From assembly GCA_023957375.1 (NCBI GenBank), contig JAMLHB010000002.1, positions 1,116,001 through 1,180,000 on the forward strand: 64,000 nucleotides of DNA, read 5' to 3'. The position numbers and the translations under genes are program-made. The DNA is from Flavobacteriales bacterium (GTDB taxonomy: Bacteria > Bacteroidota > Bacteroidia > Flavobacteriales_F > PHOS-HE28). Position 1 is the first letter of the stretch, and every line of letters starts with the position of its first letter. The notes under the pieces were generated by a model, which was not told the DNA's origin, did not search any database, and saw only the letters and a list, made by a program, of their open reading frames with translations. Shown piece by piece: positions 45,911 to 53,190 of this stretch.

Positions 45911-46897
45911 ATGCCCCGCATCGGCCCCATAGAACTCCCGGACTTCCCGCTCCTCCTCGCCCCCATGGAAGACGTGAGCGATCCGCCGTTCCGCGCGCTC
46001 TGCAAGAAGCACGGCGCTGACCTGATGTACACCGAGTTCATCAGCAGCGAAGGGCTGATCCGCCAGGCCGCCAAGGGCTTGAAGAAGTTGGACATCTTCC
46101 CCGAGGAGCGGCCCGTGGGCATCCAGCTCTTCGGTGGCAGCGAGGATGCGATGGAGGAAGCCGCGCGCATCGCCGAGCAGGCCGGGCCGGAGCTCATCGA
46201 CATCAACTACGGCTGCCCGGTGAAGAAAGTGGTGGACAAAGGCGCGGGGGCCTGCCTGCTACAGGACGTGGACAAGATGGTGCGCCTCACCGAAAAGGTG
46301 GTCAAAGCCGTGAAGTTGCCCGTGACGGTAAAGACACGTTTGGGCTGGAACGATCACACCAAGAACATCATGGAGGTGGCGGAACGCCTGCAGGACATCG
46401 GCATACAAGCGCTGAGCATCCACGGCCGCACACGGGCGCAGTTGTACAAGGGCGAAGCGGATTGGACGCTCATCGGCGAGGTGAAGAACAACCCGCGCAT
46501 CCACATCCCCATCTTCGGCAACGGCGACATCAACAGCCCGGAGAAAGCCTTAGAGTACCGCAACCGCTACGGCGTGGACGGCATCATGATCGGCCGGGCC
46601 AGCATCGGTGCGCCGTGGATCTTCAACCAGATCAAACACTTCTTCGCCACCGGCGAACACTTGCCGCTGCCCACGATCGATGACCGCGTGGACGCCGCCC
46701 GCGAGCACTTGGAACGCAGCCTGCTGTGGAAAGGCGAGCACGAAGGCATCGTGGAAATGCGCCGCCACTATTCCAACTACTTCAAGGGCTTGCCTAACTT
46801 CAAGGAGCACCGCCTGAAGCTGGTGACGGAGAACGACCCGCGCGTAGTGCTGGAACTGCTGGAGCAGGTGCGCGGGTGGTTGGCGCTGGCGCCGTGA
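45911..46897 (+). CDS. dusB: DusB, tRNA-dihydrouridine synthase
   Basis: 328 residues, FMN-dependent. Reduces uridines in the tRNA D-loop. APMEDVSDPPFR (FMN region), catalytic Cys in INYGCPVKKVVDKGAGACLL, HGRTRAQLYKG, GNGDI and GRASIGAPWIF. ATG 45911 is set by homology and by the promoter 10 bases upstream; an earlier in-frame ATG at 45839 lies inside a palindromic repeat and is rejected. Confidence 0.96.
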   Translation: MPRIGPIELPDFPLLLAPMEDVSDPPFRALCKKHGADLMYTEFISSEGLIRQAAKGLKKLDIFPEERPVGIQLFGGSEDAMEEAARIAEQAGPELIDINYGCPVKKVVDKGAGACLLQDVDKMVRLTEKVVKAVKLPVTVKTRLGWNDHTKNIMEVAERLQDIGIQALSIHGRTRAQLYKGEADWTLIGEVKNNPRIHIPIFGNGDINSPEKALEYRNRYGVDGIMIGRASIGAPWIFNQIKHFFATGEHLPLPTIDDRVDAAREHLERSLLWKGEHEGIVEMRRHYSNYFKGLPNFKEHRLKLVTENDPRVVLELLEQVRGWLALAP

Positions 46898-46978
46898 GGT
46901 TGCTCCATCAGCGGCCTCCCGCAGGGGACCCTGATGTTTTGGTTGCTCCATCAGCGGTCTCCCGCAGGACCCCCTGAT
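46898..46978. repeat. Two 38-base direct repeats after dusB
   Basis: GGTTGCTCCATCAGCGG begins both copies, at 46898 and 46941 (period 43). Each holds an ATCAG...CTGAT imperfect hairpin with CTCCCGCAGG in the loop. Position right after the stop suggests a transcript end or a small dispersed repeat. Confidence 0.7.
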
Positions 46979-47002
46979 CCTTTGGGTCAATAAACACGGA
47001 AC

Positions 47003-47036
47003 GTATTCCGGGAAAAACATGTTTTTTACGGAATAC
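47003..47036. repeat. AT-rich inverted repeat upstream of the TfoX-like gene
   Basis: GTATTCCG (47003-47010) and CGGAATAC (47029-47036) flank an inner palindrome AAAAACATGTTTTT (47013-47026). It is conspicuously AT-rich for this genome and lies 35 bases before the start codon, so it may be an operator or a terminator of the preceding unit. Confidence 0.6.
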
Positions 47037-47071
47037 AATCCCGGAAAATCAGCGTCTGAAGCCAACCTCCC

Positions 47072-47443
47072 ATGGCCCACGACCCCCTCTTCGAAAACCG
47101 CATCGCCGATGTGCTGACGGCACAAGGTGTGCAGGCCGATCCCGTGAAAATGTTCGGCGGCATGGCCTTCATGGTGCGCGGCAACATGTGCGAGGGCATC
47201 ACCAACAAGGGCGACTTCATGGTACGCTTCAACGCCGAAAGGCATGCGGAAGTGAACGAATGGCCGGGGGCGAAGCCGATCACCATGGGCAAGGGCGATA
47301 CCAAGGGTTTCCTCTTTCTGGACGCGGAAGCCGTTGGAAACAAAAAGTCCTTGGAGAAGTGGGTGAAGCTTTCGCTGGAGCATGTGCTTACGCCCAAGGT
47401 GAAGAAGGCGAAAGCAAAGAAGAGCGGCAGTAAGGGGAAGTAG
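47072..47443 (+). CDS. TfoX/Sxy N-terminal domain protein
   Basis: 123 residues. VKMFGGMAFMVRGNMCEGI and FMVRFNAERHAEVNEWPGAKP fit the TfoX N-terminal domain, followed by MGKGDTKGFLFLDAEAVG. In gamma-proteobacteria TfoX regulates competence; most single-domain homologues elsewhere have unknown roles. The tail is very Lys-rich (KVKKAKAKKSGSKGK). GATCGG/CCGATC at 47461-47473 follows as a possible bidirectional terminator. Confidence 0.88.
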   Translation: MAHDPLFENRIADVLTAQGVQADPVKMFGGMAFMVRGNMCEGITNKGDFMVRFNAERHAEVNEWPGAKPITMGKGDTKGFLFLDAEAVGNKKSLEKWVKLSLEHVLTPKVKKAKAKKSGSKGK

Positions 47444-47487
47444 CCGATCACGCTACCAACGATCGGGCCGATCGGGGGTCAGGGGAC

Positions 47488-48003
47488 CTACTGCACGCAG
47501 ACCGCATCGTTCGTGGGGTACACCGGACCGCAAATGCGCGGATCGAACTGGTCACCGAATACGGGTGGTACCAGCGAACTGAAGCACGGCGTGTTCAGTT
47601 CCAAAACGACATACACGGTGGAACTTCCTGAAAGCTGCGCACCGGAAGTACCCGTGGCCTCCACGGAAACATGGTAAGCCCCGGCGCTGGGCAGGGAGTC
47701 ATTCACTGTATGGTCGATGCCTTCCCAATGCTGATCTTGATCGGTGGAATGGAAGACCACGCTGTCCGAGGAATTTCGGATGGTCATATCGAAGGCCACC
47801 GCATTGCGGCACTGCACCCAGTACTTCTCATCAATGCCATCCCCGTTCGGGGTGAACACGTTCGGCGCCTGCACGCAAAGGCTGTCCACCGAAAGTTGAA
47901 GCGGTGTTCCCAACAGGATGCCGCCGCCACCGATGTGTTCATCTTTCCGGCAGGAGGAAATGACCATGGCAATGATGCAGGCCAGCGAGATGAAGCGGTA
48001 CAT
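47488..48003 (-). CDS. Lipoprotein with gliding-motility-like C-terminal motif
   Basis: 171 residues from ATG 48003. Lipoprotein signal (FISLACIIAMVISSC) and then VQAPNVFTPNGDGIDEKYWV. The FTPNGDGI-D motif opens the CHU_C/type B T9SS sorting domain, but here it lies in the first half and is followed by about 100 more residues ending with several cysteines. It may be a surface lipoprotein related to gliding-associated proteins. Function unknown. Confidence 0.65.
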   Translation of the reverse strand: MYRFISLACIIAMVISSCRKDEHIGGGGILLGTPLQLSVDSLCVQAPNVFTPNGDGIDEKYWVQCRNAVAFDMTIRNSSDSVVFHSTDQDQHWEGIDHTVNDSLPSAGAYHVSVEATGTSGAQLSGSSTVYVVLELNTPCFSSLVPPVFGDQFDPRICGPVYPTNDAVCVQ

Positions 48004-48205
48004 GGTGGTTGGCTGATGATGTAAAAATAGGGAAATCGGGATCAGCCCGTTGAGTTCCATCGGGGTTTCACACGGTTACCGCCGACTGCGCCGTCGCGAA
48101 GCGCTTTGGTCGCTTGCGCCATAGCTTCAGCGATGGAGCACGAAGCTTCCTCAAGTTCTCGCAAAGCGGACCTTGAGGATATGATCGGCGCACCTTGATG
48201 CACTT

Positions 48206-48214
48206 AGTACTTTG
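48206..48214 (+). promoter_or_regulatory. -7-like element before the S9 peptidase gene
   Basis: AGTACTTTG contains the shorter TAnTTTG variant; a TTG occurs at 48195-48197. It lies 32 bases before the start codon at 48247. Confidence 0.35.
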
Positions 48215-48246
48215 CACCCCTTCCCATTCCAGCCCCCGCCAAGACC

Positions 48247-50325
48247 ATGAAGCACCTTGCGTTTCCATCCACCATCGGCCTTACCCTGTTGCTTTCCAGC
48301 GCAACCGCCACCGCCCAACCCATGAAGCCCTTCACCTACCAGGACATGCTGCTGCTGGACCGCATCAGCGGCCTCGATGTCAATGCCGGCGGCCAGTACG
48401 CCACCTTCAACGTGCGCGCCACCGACATGGCCGCCAACAAAGGCGTAAGCACCTTGTGGCTGAAAGACCTTACCAAACCGGCTACGCCCGAAGTGAAGTT
48501 CGCCATCAGTGAAGGCGGCGCCAGCGATGCGCAGTGGAGCCCCGACGGCAAGACGCTCTACTTCCTTTCGTCACGCGGAAGCGATGGCATCAACCAACTG
48601 TGGAAGACCGATGCCAAGGGCGAACTCGCCGCGCAGGTCACCACATTGCCGCTGGACATCCAAGCCTACCGCATCACGCCGGACGGCAAGGGCGTGGTGT
48701 TCGCCCTCGCAGTTTTTCCCGAGTGCAAAGGCGATGAGATCGCCTGCACCGTGGAGAAATTCGACGAGCGCAAAGCGAGCAAGGCCACCGGCATGGTGTA
48801 CGACAAGCTCTTCATCCGCCACTGGGACACCTGGGCCGATGGCACGCGCAACCACCTGTTCTACTTGCCGCTTGAGGGCAGCGCAATTCCTGTGGCGCTC
48901 ATGGACGGCTTCGATGGCGACGTGCCCTCGAAGCCTTGGGGTGGCGCGGAGGACTTCAACATCAGCCCGGATTCCAAGACGGTGTACTTCAGCGTGCGCG
49001 TGGCCGGGACCACCGAACCGTGGAGCACCAACTTCGATATCTACCGTGTGCCTGTGAACGGTGGATCGCCCACCAACCTTACGGCGGACAACCCGGCGTG
49101 GGATGCCACTCCGCTGCCTTCGCCCGATGGAAGGACGCTTGCTTACAAGGCCATGAAGCGCCCTGGCTTCGAGGCCGACCGTTTCTGGATCAAGTTGCGC
49201 GATGTGGCCACCGGGAAGGTCGCCACGCTCGCCGCCGACTGGGACCGCAGCGCGGATGCCATGAAGTGGAGTGCGGATGGCAAGAGCCTGTACGTGGTGG
49301 CCGGCGATGTGGGCCGCACCAGGCTTTTCCAAGTGGAGGTGAAGACCGGCAAGGTGACACCCCTCAGCAAGGACGGCCACATCGATGCCTTCTTCCAAAC
49401 ACCCAAGGGCTTCGTGTTCCTGAAGAGCGGCCTGAACAGCCCTTCGCAGCTTTTCGCCGCCAAGCCCAAGGCCAAGCTGATCGACGACGGCGCCACCACC
49501 CTCACCGCCATCAACAAGAACCTCGAAGCGATGGCCTTCGGGCAGTATGAGCAGTTCAGTTTCCCCGGCTGGAACAACGAGACCGTGCATGGCTACGTGA
49601 TCAAGCCGGCCAATTACGTGGAAGGGAAGAAGTACCCGGTGGCCTTCCTGATCCATGGCGGGCCGCAGGGTAGCTTCGGCGAATCGTGGAGCTTCCGCTG
49701 GAACCCGCAGACCTACGCCGGCACGGGCTACGCCGTGGTGATGATCGACTTCCACGGCAGCACGGGCTACGGCCAGGCCTTCACCGATGCCATCAGCCAG
49801 CACTGGGGCGACCGTCCGCTGGAGGACCTGCAAAAAGGCTGGGCGTATGCGCAAAAGACCTATCCGTTCCTGGACGGCAGCCGCGCCGCAGCCTTGGGCG
49901 CCAGCTATGGCGGCTACATGGTGAACTGGATCGCGGGCAACTGGCAAAGCGCCTTCAAATGCCTAGTCTCGCACAACGGTGTGTTCGACAACCGCGCCAT
50001 GGGCTACAGCACCGAGGAACTCTGGTTCGACAACTGGGAGATTGGCAGCGATGTGTTCAAGGATCCCGCCGTGTATGACAAGTTCAACCCCATGATGCAC
50101 GCCAAGGATTGGAGCGTGCCCATGCTGGTGATCCACTCCGACAAGGACTACCGCATCCCGCTCTCGCAGGGCATCGGCGTGTTCACCGCCTGCCAGGCCA
50201 AAGGCATCCCTTCGGAATTCCTGCGCTTCCCCGATGAGAACCACTGGGTGTTGAAGCCGCAGAACTCACTGCTCTGGCACGATACCGTGTTCGGGTGGTT
50301 GGGGAAGTACATCGGGGGGAGGTAG
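48247..50325 (+). CDS. S9-family serine peptidase (DPP5/acylaminoacyl-peptidase type)
   Basis: 692 residues. Signal peptide (TIGLTLLLSSATATAQ), an N-terminal beta-propeller (repeats such as AQWSPDGKTLYFLSSRGSDG and MKWSADGKSLYVVAGD), then an alpha/beta-hydrolase domain. The nucleophile Ser is in GASYGGYMVNW, Asp in HSDKDYRIP and His in DENHW. Length and layout resemble periplasmic DPP5 of Bacteroidota, which removes dipeptides during peptide feeding; that match is an inference. Confidence 0.93.
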   Translation: MKHLAFPSTIGLTLLLSSATATAQPMKPFTYQDMLLLDRISGLDVNAGGQYATFNVRATDMAANKGVSTLWLKDLTKPATPEVKFAISEGGASDAQWSPDGKTLYFLSSRGSDGINQLWKTDAKGELAAQVTTLPLDIQAYRITPDGKGVVFALAVFPECKGDEIACTVEKFDERKASKATGMVYDKLFIRHWDTWADGTRNHLFYLPLEGSAIPVALMDGFDGDVPSKPWGGAEDFNISPDSKTVYFSVRVAGTTEPWSTNFDIYRVPVNGGSPTNLTADNPAWDATPLPSPDGRTLAYKAMKRPGFEADRFWIKLRDVATGKVATLAADWDRSADAMKWSADGKSLYVVAGDVGRTRLFQVEVKTGKVTPLSKDGHIDAFFQTPKGFVFLKSGLNSPSQLFAAKPKAKLIDDGATTLTAINKNLEAMAFGQYEQFSFPGWNNETVHGYVIKPANYVEGKKYPVAFLIHGGPQGSFGESWSFRWNPQTYAGTGYAVVMIDFHGSTGYGQAFTDAISQHWGDRPLEDLQKGWAYAQKTYPFLDGSRAAALGASYGGYMVNWIAGNWQSAFKCLVSHNGVFDNRAMGYSTEELWFDNWEIGSDVFKDPAVYDKFNPMMHAKDWSVPMLVIHSDKDYRIPLSQGIGVFTACQAKGIPSEFLRFPDENHWVLKPQNSLLWHDTVFGWLGKYIGGR

Positions 50326-50337
50326 TCACTGATATCT

Positions 50338-50463
50338 CACGCGAAGCCGCGAAGGGGGGCACGCGAAGCCGCGAAGTCGCGAAGAAGGAGGCTCACGCGA
50401 AGCCGCGAAGGCGCGAAAAAAGAGTCTCATGCGAAGCCGCGAAGAGGGATGCTCACGTGAAGG
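50338..50463 (+). repeat. Left array of GCGAAG-type units
   Basis: Four to five units of CACGCGAAGCCGCGAAG type starting at about 50338, 50360, 50392, 50426 and a degenerate one at 50452, roughly 22-34 bases apart. They are followed by A/G-rich spacers (AAGAAGGAGG, AAAAAAGAGT). Orientation is opposite to the array at 50988-51067. Confidence 0.85.
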
Positions 50464-50479
50464 AATAGGGGGATGGCAA

Positions 50480-50914
50480 TCAAGCTGTTCCTTTATTGAT
50501 GCGCAATCGGGAATTCCCGGAGGGATGGTGATTGTTCACCACGCGTCGGCATCCTTCCTTAAATGTTGCGGCGCCGAAGTTGATCAACAGGCCCAAGGGC
50601 AGATGCATCAACCGGAGATAGGTGAGCAGCTGCTTGAAGTGTACGGCCGCCAGTTGCTCAACGGATTTTAGTTCCACCACCAGCACATCGTTCACCAATA
50701 GGTCAATTCGAAGGCCGTCATTGAATTGCACCCCATCGAACTCGAAAACCACGGTCTTTTCCCGCTCCACCTTTAATCCTTGTCGTTGCAAGGCACGTGC
50801 CAGCACCGAGGCGTATACGGATTCCAGCAATCCGGGCCCGAGTTCATCGTGGATGTGGAACGCGGTGTCCACCACCATGGCCGAGAGCCTGTCCGGGTCT
50901 TTTTCCATGGTCAT
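50480..50914 (-). CDS. GxxExxY protein, predicted PD-(D/E)XK-type nuclease
   Basis: 144 residues. The name-giving motif is visible as GLLESVY about residues 25-31 (HDELGPGLLESVYASVL). A PD-(D/E)XK-like core follows: D in GLRIDLLVND, then ELK in VLVVELKSVEQLAA, and the helix FKQLLTYLRLMHLPLGLLINFG. These are the residues expected of a metal-dependent nuclease, though no activity is established for the family. The start at 50914 lies 5 bases after a TATTTTCG promoter-like sequence; 50908 is an alternative. The gene lies between inverted arrays of short repeats. Confidence 0.88.
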   Translation of the reverse strand: MTMEKDPDRLSAMVVDTAFHIHDELGPGLLESVYASVLARALQRQGLKVEREKTVVFEFDGVQFNDGLRIDLLVNDVLVVELKSVEQLAAVHFKQLLTYLRLMHLPLGLLINFGAATFKEGCRRVVNNHHPSGNSRLRINKGTA

Positions 50915-50987
50915 GAAAGCGAAAATAGGCCAGCGCGTCAAAGCATGATCATTGTGTCTAAACTCCGGCATCCAAAGTCATGGGCAT

Positions 50988-51067
50988 TCTTCGCGTCTTC
51001 GCGCCTTCGCGTGAGCCGCCGCCCAGTTAGTGTTTCGCGTCTTCACGCCTTCGCGTCTTCGCGTGAG
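50988..51067 (-). repeat. Right array of GCGAAG-type units, inverted
   Basis: Two longer blocks (about 50988-51015 and 51033-51067) composed of TCTTCGCG, CCTTCGCG and TTCGCGTGAG units, i.e. the reverse complement of the CACGCGAAG units at 50338-50463. Together the arrays bracket the GxxExxY gene. Confidence 0.85.
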
Positions 51068-51085
51068 TTCCCCTCGGTGGAACCC

Positions 51086-51093
51086 TATCTTTG
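51086..51093 (+). promoter_or_regulatory. TAnnTTTG -7 element of the small gene at 51098
   Basis: TATCTTTG, exact consensus, only 4 bases before the ATG, so the transcript should start at or next to the start codon. Confidence 0.65.
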
Positions 51094-51097
51094 GACA

Positions 51098-51268
51098 ATG
51101 GTCGTCGTCATCAAACGGGGCATGTCCCGGCAACGGATCAAAGCGCTGTTGGATAATCTTCACGCATCCAAACCGAAGCGACGGAAGGAAGTGGATGTGT
51201 ACAAGTATGTGGGCGTGCTGAAGCTGAAGGAAGATCCCGTGGAACTGCAGCGGAAGTGGCGCGGTTGA
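51098..51268 (+). CDS. Small antitoxin-like protein
   Basis: 56 residues: MVVVIKRGMSRQRIKALLDN, then a basic linker and VDVYKYVGVLKLKEDPVELQ. The N-terminal strand plus helix and the VGVLKLKEDP ending resemble small Bacteroidota antitoxin-like proteins paired with toxins, but no toxin gene follows: the next coding unit is the interrupted membrane protein. The promoter 4 bases upstream supports it as a real gene. Alternatively it is a stand-alone small DNA-binding protein. Confidence 0.6.
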   Translation: MVVVIKRGMSRQRIKALLDNLHASKPKRRKEVDVYKYVGVLKLKEDPVELQRKWRG

Positions 51269-51534
51269 AGGATGAGCTGGCCCTGTTGATCTACGAAACT
51301 TGACCGGGCACGTCATGAACACCTTCCCACGCCTCTACGAACCATCCGTCCGGAGGATCGCATGGTCGGTGGCGATGCTGATGCTGTTAGGCTGGATCGG
51401 CTTGTTGGCTACAAGGCAAGTGGTTCCCGTATGGCTGGAAGGACTCGCTGCGGCGGACCTCTTCATCGTGGTGAATTGCCGGGCCTCAACGGATCCCACT
51501 GGTGCGGTGCTCCTTCGTGCCATGGCCTTTTCCG

Positions 51535-51542
51535 CACAATGG
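51535..51542. repeat. Target site duplication, left copy
   Basis: CACAATGG immediately before the insertion sequence; identical to 52769-52776. Confidence 0.9.
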
Positions 51543-51617
51543 GGGTTAATGGACAAAACGAATGGTCCATCCTTCGGAAAGCTTAGCCTAGCATAGGTTA
51601 GGGGCGATTCAAAGGTC

Positions 51618-52564
51618 ATGAACAAAAAAACTGCCCCCACTGCGGTTCGCGCCACACCCAGAAATACGGGGTTGTAAGGAAGGTTCAGCGCTTTAGATGC
51701 CATAGCTGCGGCAAGCAGTTCAGGGGTGGATACCGGGTAAGCGCGAAGGAGTTGTGGTGGGAGTATCAGTCAGGGAAGCAGACCTACGAACAGCTCGCGG
51801 CCAAGCATGGCTGTTCGGTCCGGACCATTCAGCGCAAGCTTGACCGGTACGAGGGTGCCGAGCAGGAGCTGCCGCAGCCCAGTGATGCAGTGATCCTCAT
51901 GGACACGACCTACTTCGGCCGGAGCTTTGGGGTAATGGTGTTCCGTGATGCCCTCAGCAGCCAGGTGCTCCATTGGCGCTACGTGAAGTACGAGACCAAT
52001 CAGCTGTACGCTGAGGGCTTGGCTCACTTGCGCGACTTGGGCATCGCTATAAAGGCAGTCGTCTGCGATGGTCGAAGAGGACTGCTGCAGTTGTGCTCCG
52101 GAATGCCCGCTCAGATGTGCCAGTTCCATCAGGTGGCGATCATCACCCGCTACTTGACCAGGAAGCCCAAGCTACTGGCCGCCCAGGAGTTGAGGACCCT
52201 GGTCCAACTCCTCACCAAGACCGACAAGGAGAGCTTCGTAGGCGGGCTTGAACAATGGCACGAACGCTGGGCAACGTTCCTCGCTGAACGCAGCGTGGAG
52301 GCCGCCACCGGGCGGTCACGCTACACCCACCGCAGGCTGCGCAGCGCGTACCTGAGCCTACGACGGAACCTGCCATGGCTATTCACTTGGTACGACCACC
52401 CTGGGTCGGGCATCCCGAACACCACCAACGCTATCGATGGCATGTTCGCCGGCCTGAAGAACAAACTGCGCAACCACAATGGCCTGTCTGCGACCCGGAA
52501 ACGCAAGTTCATCGATGAGTTTTTTAAGGCATGCGGACCTCGAAATGGGAACGGGCAACCATAA
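51618..52564 (+). CDS. Transposase, IS256-related with N-terminal zinc ribbon; needs a -1 shift near the start
   Basis: The N-terminal zinc ribbon (NCPHCGSRH ... FRCHSCGKQFRGGYR) runs straight into a DDE-type core: first Asp in VILMDTTYFG, second in VVCDGRRGL, the MCQFHQ motif, and the third acidic position in NTTNAIDGMFAGLK. The zinc-ribbon frame has no start codon before its upstream stop. ATG 51618 (MNKK) is one base out of phase and meets it at a run of seven A (51624-51630). A -1 slip there gives MNKKNCPHCG. Without it, only a TTG at 51752 lacking the ribbon could start. Recoding, transcript slippage or a damaging indel are all possible. Confidence 0.85.
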
Positions 52565-52703
52565 GGTTCCCGCTCCCTTCCGATCATTTCTCGGTCATCG
52601 GGCTATCCCTGGCAGGTTGCTCTCCAGCAGAGCCTGCTTCCGTTTGGCCCGACATGCGAAGTTGGGGAATGCCTCACAACCCTGTCACAGCTGTTGAAAA
52701 ACC

Positions 52704-52721
52704 GACCATTCGTTTTGTCCA
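52704..52721. repeat. Subterminal copy of the IS right end motif
   Basis: GACCATTCGTTTTGTCCA, identical to the first 18 bases of the terminal motif at 52744-52761, 40 bases inside the right end and in the same orientation. Confidence 0.9.
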
Positions 52722-52768
52722 CTTGGACTCAACGTCTCAAAAAGACCATTCGTTTTGTCCATTACTCC

Positions 52769-52776
52769 CACAATGG
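52769..52776. repeat. Target site duplication, right copy
   Basis: CACAATGG directly after the insertion sequence; pairs with 51535-51542. Confidence 0.9.
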
Positions 52777-53021
52777 TTTTTCGCCGTGCTGATCGGGTTG
52801 TGGTTTACGTACACCGTGGTGGCAGAGACGGGCATTATGCTCCATGCCACTGCGCTGCTGTTCATGGTGCTTGGCTTCTCGGCCATGAGCGAGGCGGTCC
52901 ATGCCTACTTCCGCCGGGAGACCGCGGGTGCGCGATGGCTGATCGGGGTGTTACCCGCGGTGGCATTGGTTTTGTTGACCGTGCTATCCTTCTGACCCAA
53001 ACCCCCAACGGCATTTATACT

Positions 53022-53064
53022 GAAATTCGGGATATTATGCTGGCGGCATAACATTCCTAATTTC
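53022..53064. promoter_or_regulatory. Operator-like 43-bp palindrome, distal copy
   Basis: 19-base arms around loop TGGCG: GAAATTCGGGATATTATGC and GCATAACATTCCTAATTTC match at 15 of 19 positions as inverted repeats. The core TTATGC-TGGCG-GCATAA is perfect and identical to the proximal copy. It is centred 112 bases upstream of that copy. Confidence 0.75.
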
Positions 53065-53133
53065 GATACGATCGGATCCGCCGAACCTCCTTGGGGATAC
53101 CGCTTCCCGGTAAGGTCGGAAATGAAATTGATG

Positions 53134-53176
53134 GAGATTAGCGATATTATGCTGGCGGCATAATTTGGCTAATTTC
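53134..53176. promoter_or_regulatory. Operator-like 43-bp palindrome, proximal copy
   Basis: Arms GAGATTAGCGATATTATGC and GCATAATTTGGCTAATTTC pair at 16 of 19 positions around TGGCG. It ends 2 bases before the -7 element of the ATPase gene, so a bound protein would cover the -33 region. Confidence 0.8.
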
Positions 53177-53178
53177 GA

Positions 53179-53186
53179 TATATTTG
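53179..53186 (+). promoter_or_regulatory. TAnnTTTG -7 element of the ATPase gene
   Basis: TATATTTG, exact consensus, 4 bases before the ATG at 53191, implying a leaderless message. Confidence 0.65.
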
Positions 53187-53190
53187 CACC

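Larger units (their letters stand above)
51543..52768 (+). mobile_element. IS256-type insertion sequence with zinc-ribbon transposase
   Basis: 1226-base element. The terminal 25 bases are inverted repeats with two mismatches near the tips; the inner 21 bases (51547-51567 versus 52744-52764, TAATGGACAAAACGAATGG...) are perfect. It is flanked by the 8-base direct repeat CACAATGG, as expected for IS256-group elements. It carries one transposase gene. A second copy of the 18-base GACCATTCGTTTTGTCCA motif lies inside the right end at 52704-52721. Confidence 0.93.
51315..52995 (+). pseudogene. Membrane protein gene interrupted by an insertion sequence
   Basis: The 5' part (51315-51542) encodes 76 residues ending AMAFSAQW; the 3' part (52777-52995) continues FFAVLIGLWFTYTVVAETGI and ends in TVLSF. 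Removing the insertion sequence and one copy of the 8-base target duplication joins the two in the same frame, giving a 148-residue protein with about four membrane helices. No family recognised. The perfect join shows that the insertion is recent relative to decay of the gene. Confidence 0.88.

Noticed and set aside
47488-48003. Ordinary type IX cargo with a C-terminal sorting domain
   Set aside because: The FTPNGDGI motif is present but lies in the first half, after a lipoprotein signal, so a normal C-terminal sorting domain cannot be claimed.
50338-51067. CRISPR array
   Set aside because: Units are irregularly spaced, partly nested and occur as inverted blocks around a gene. There are no uniform unique spacers and no cas genes.
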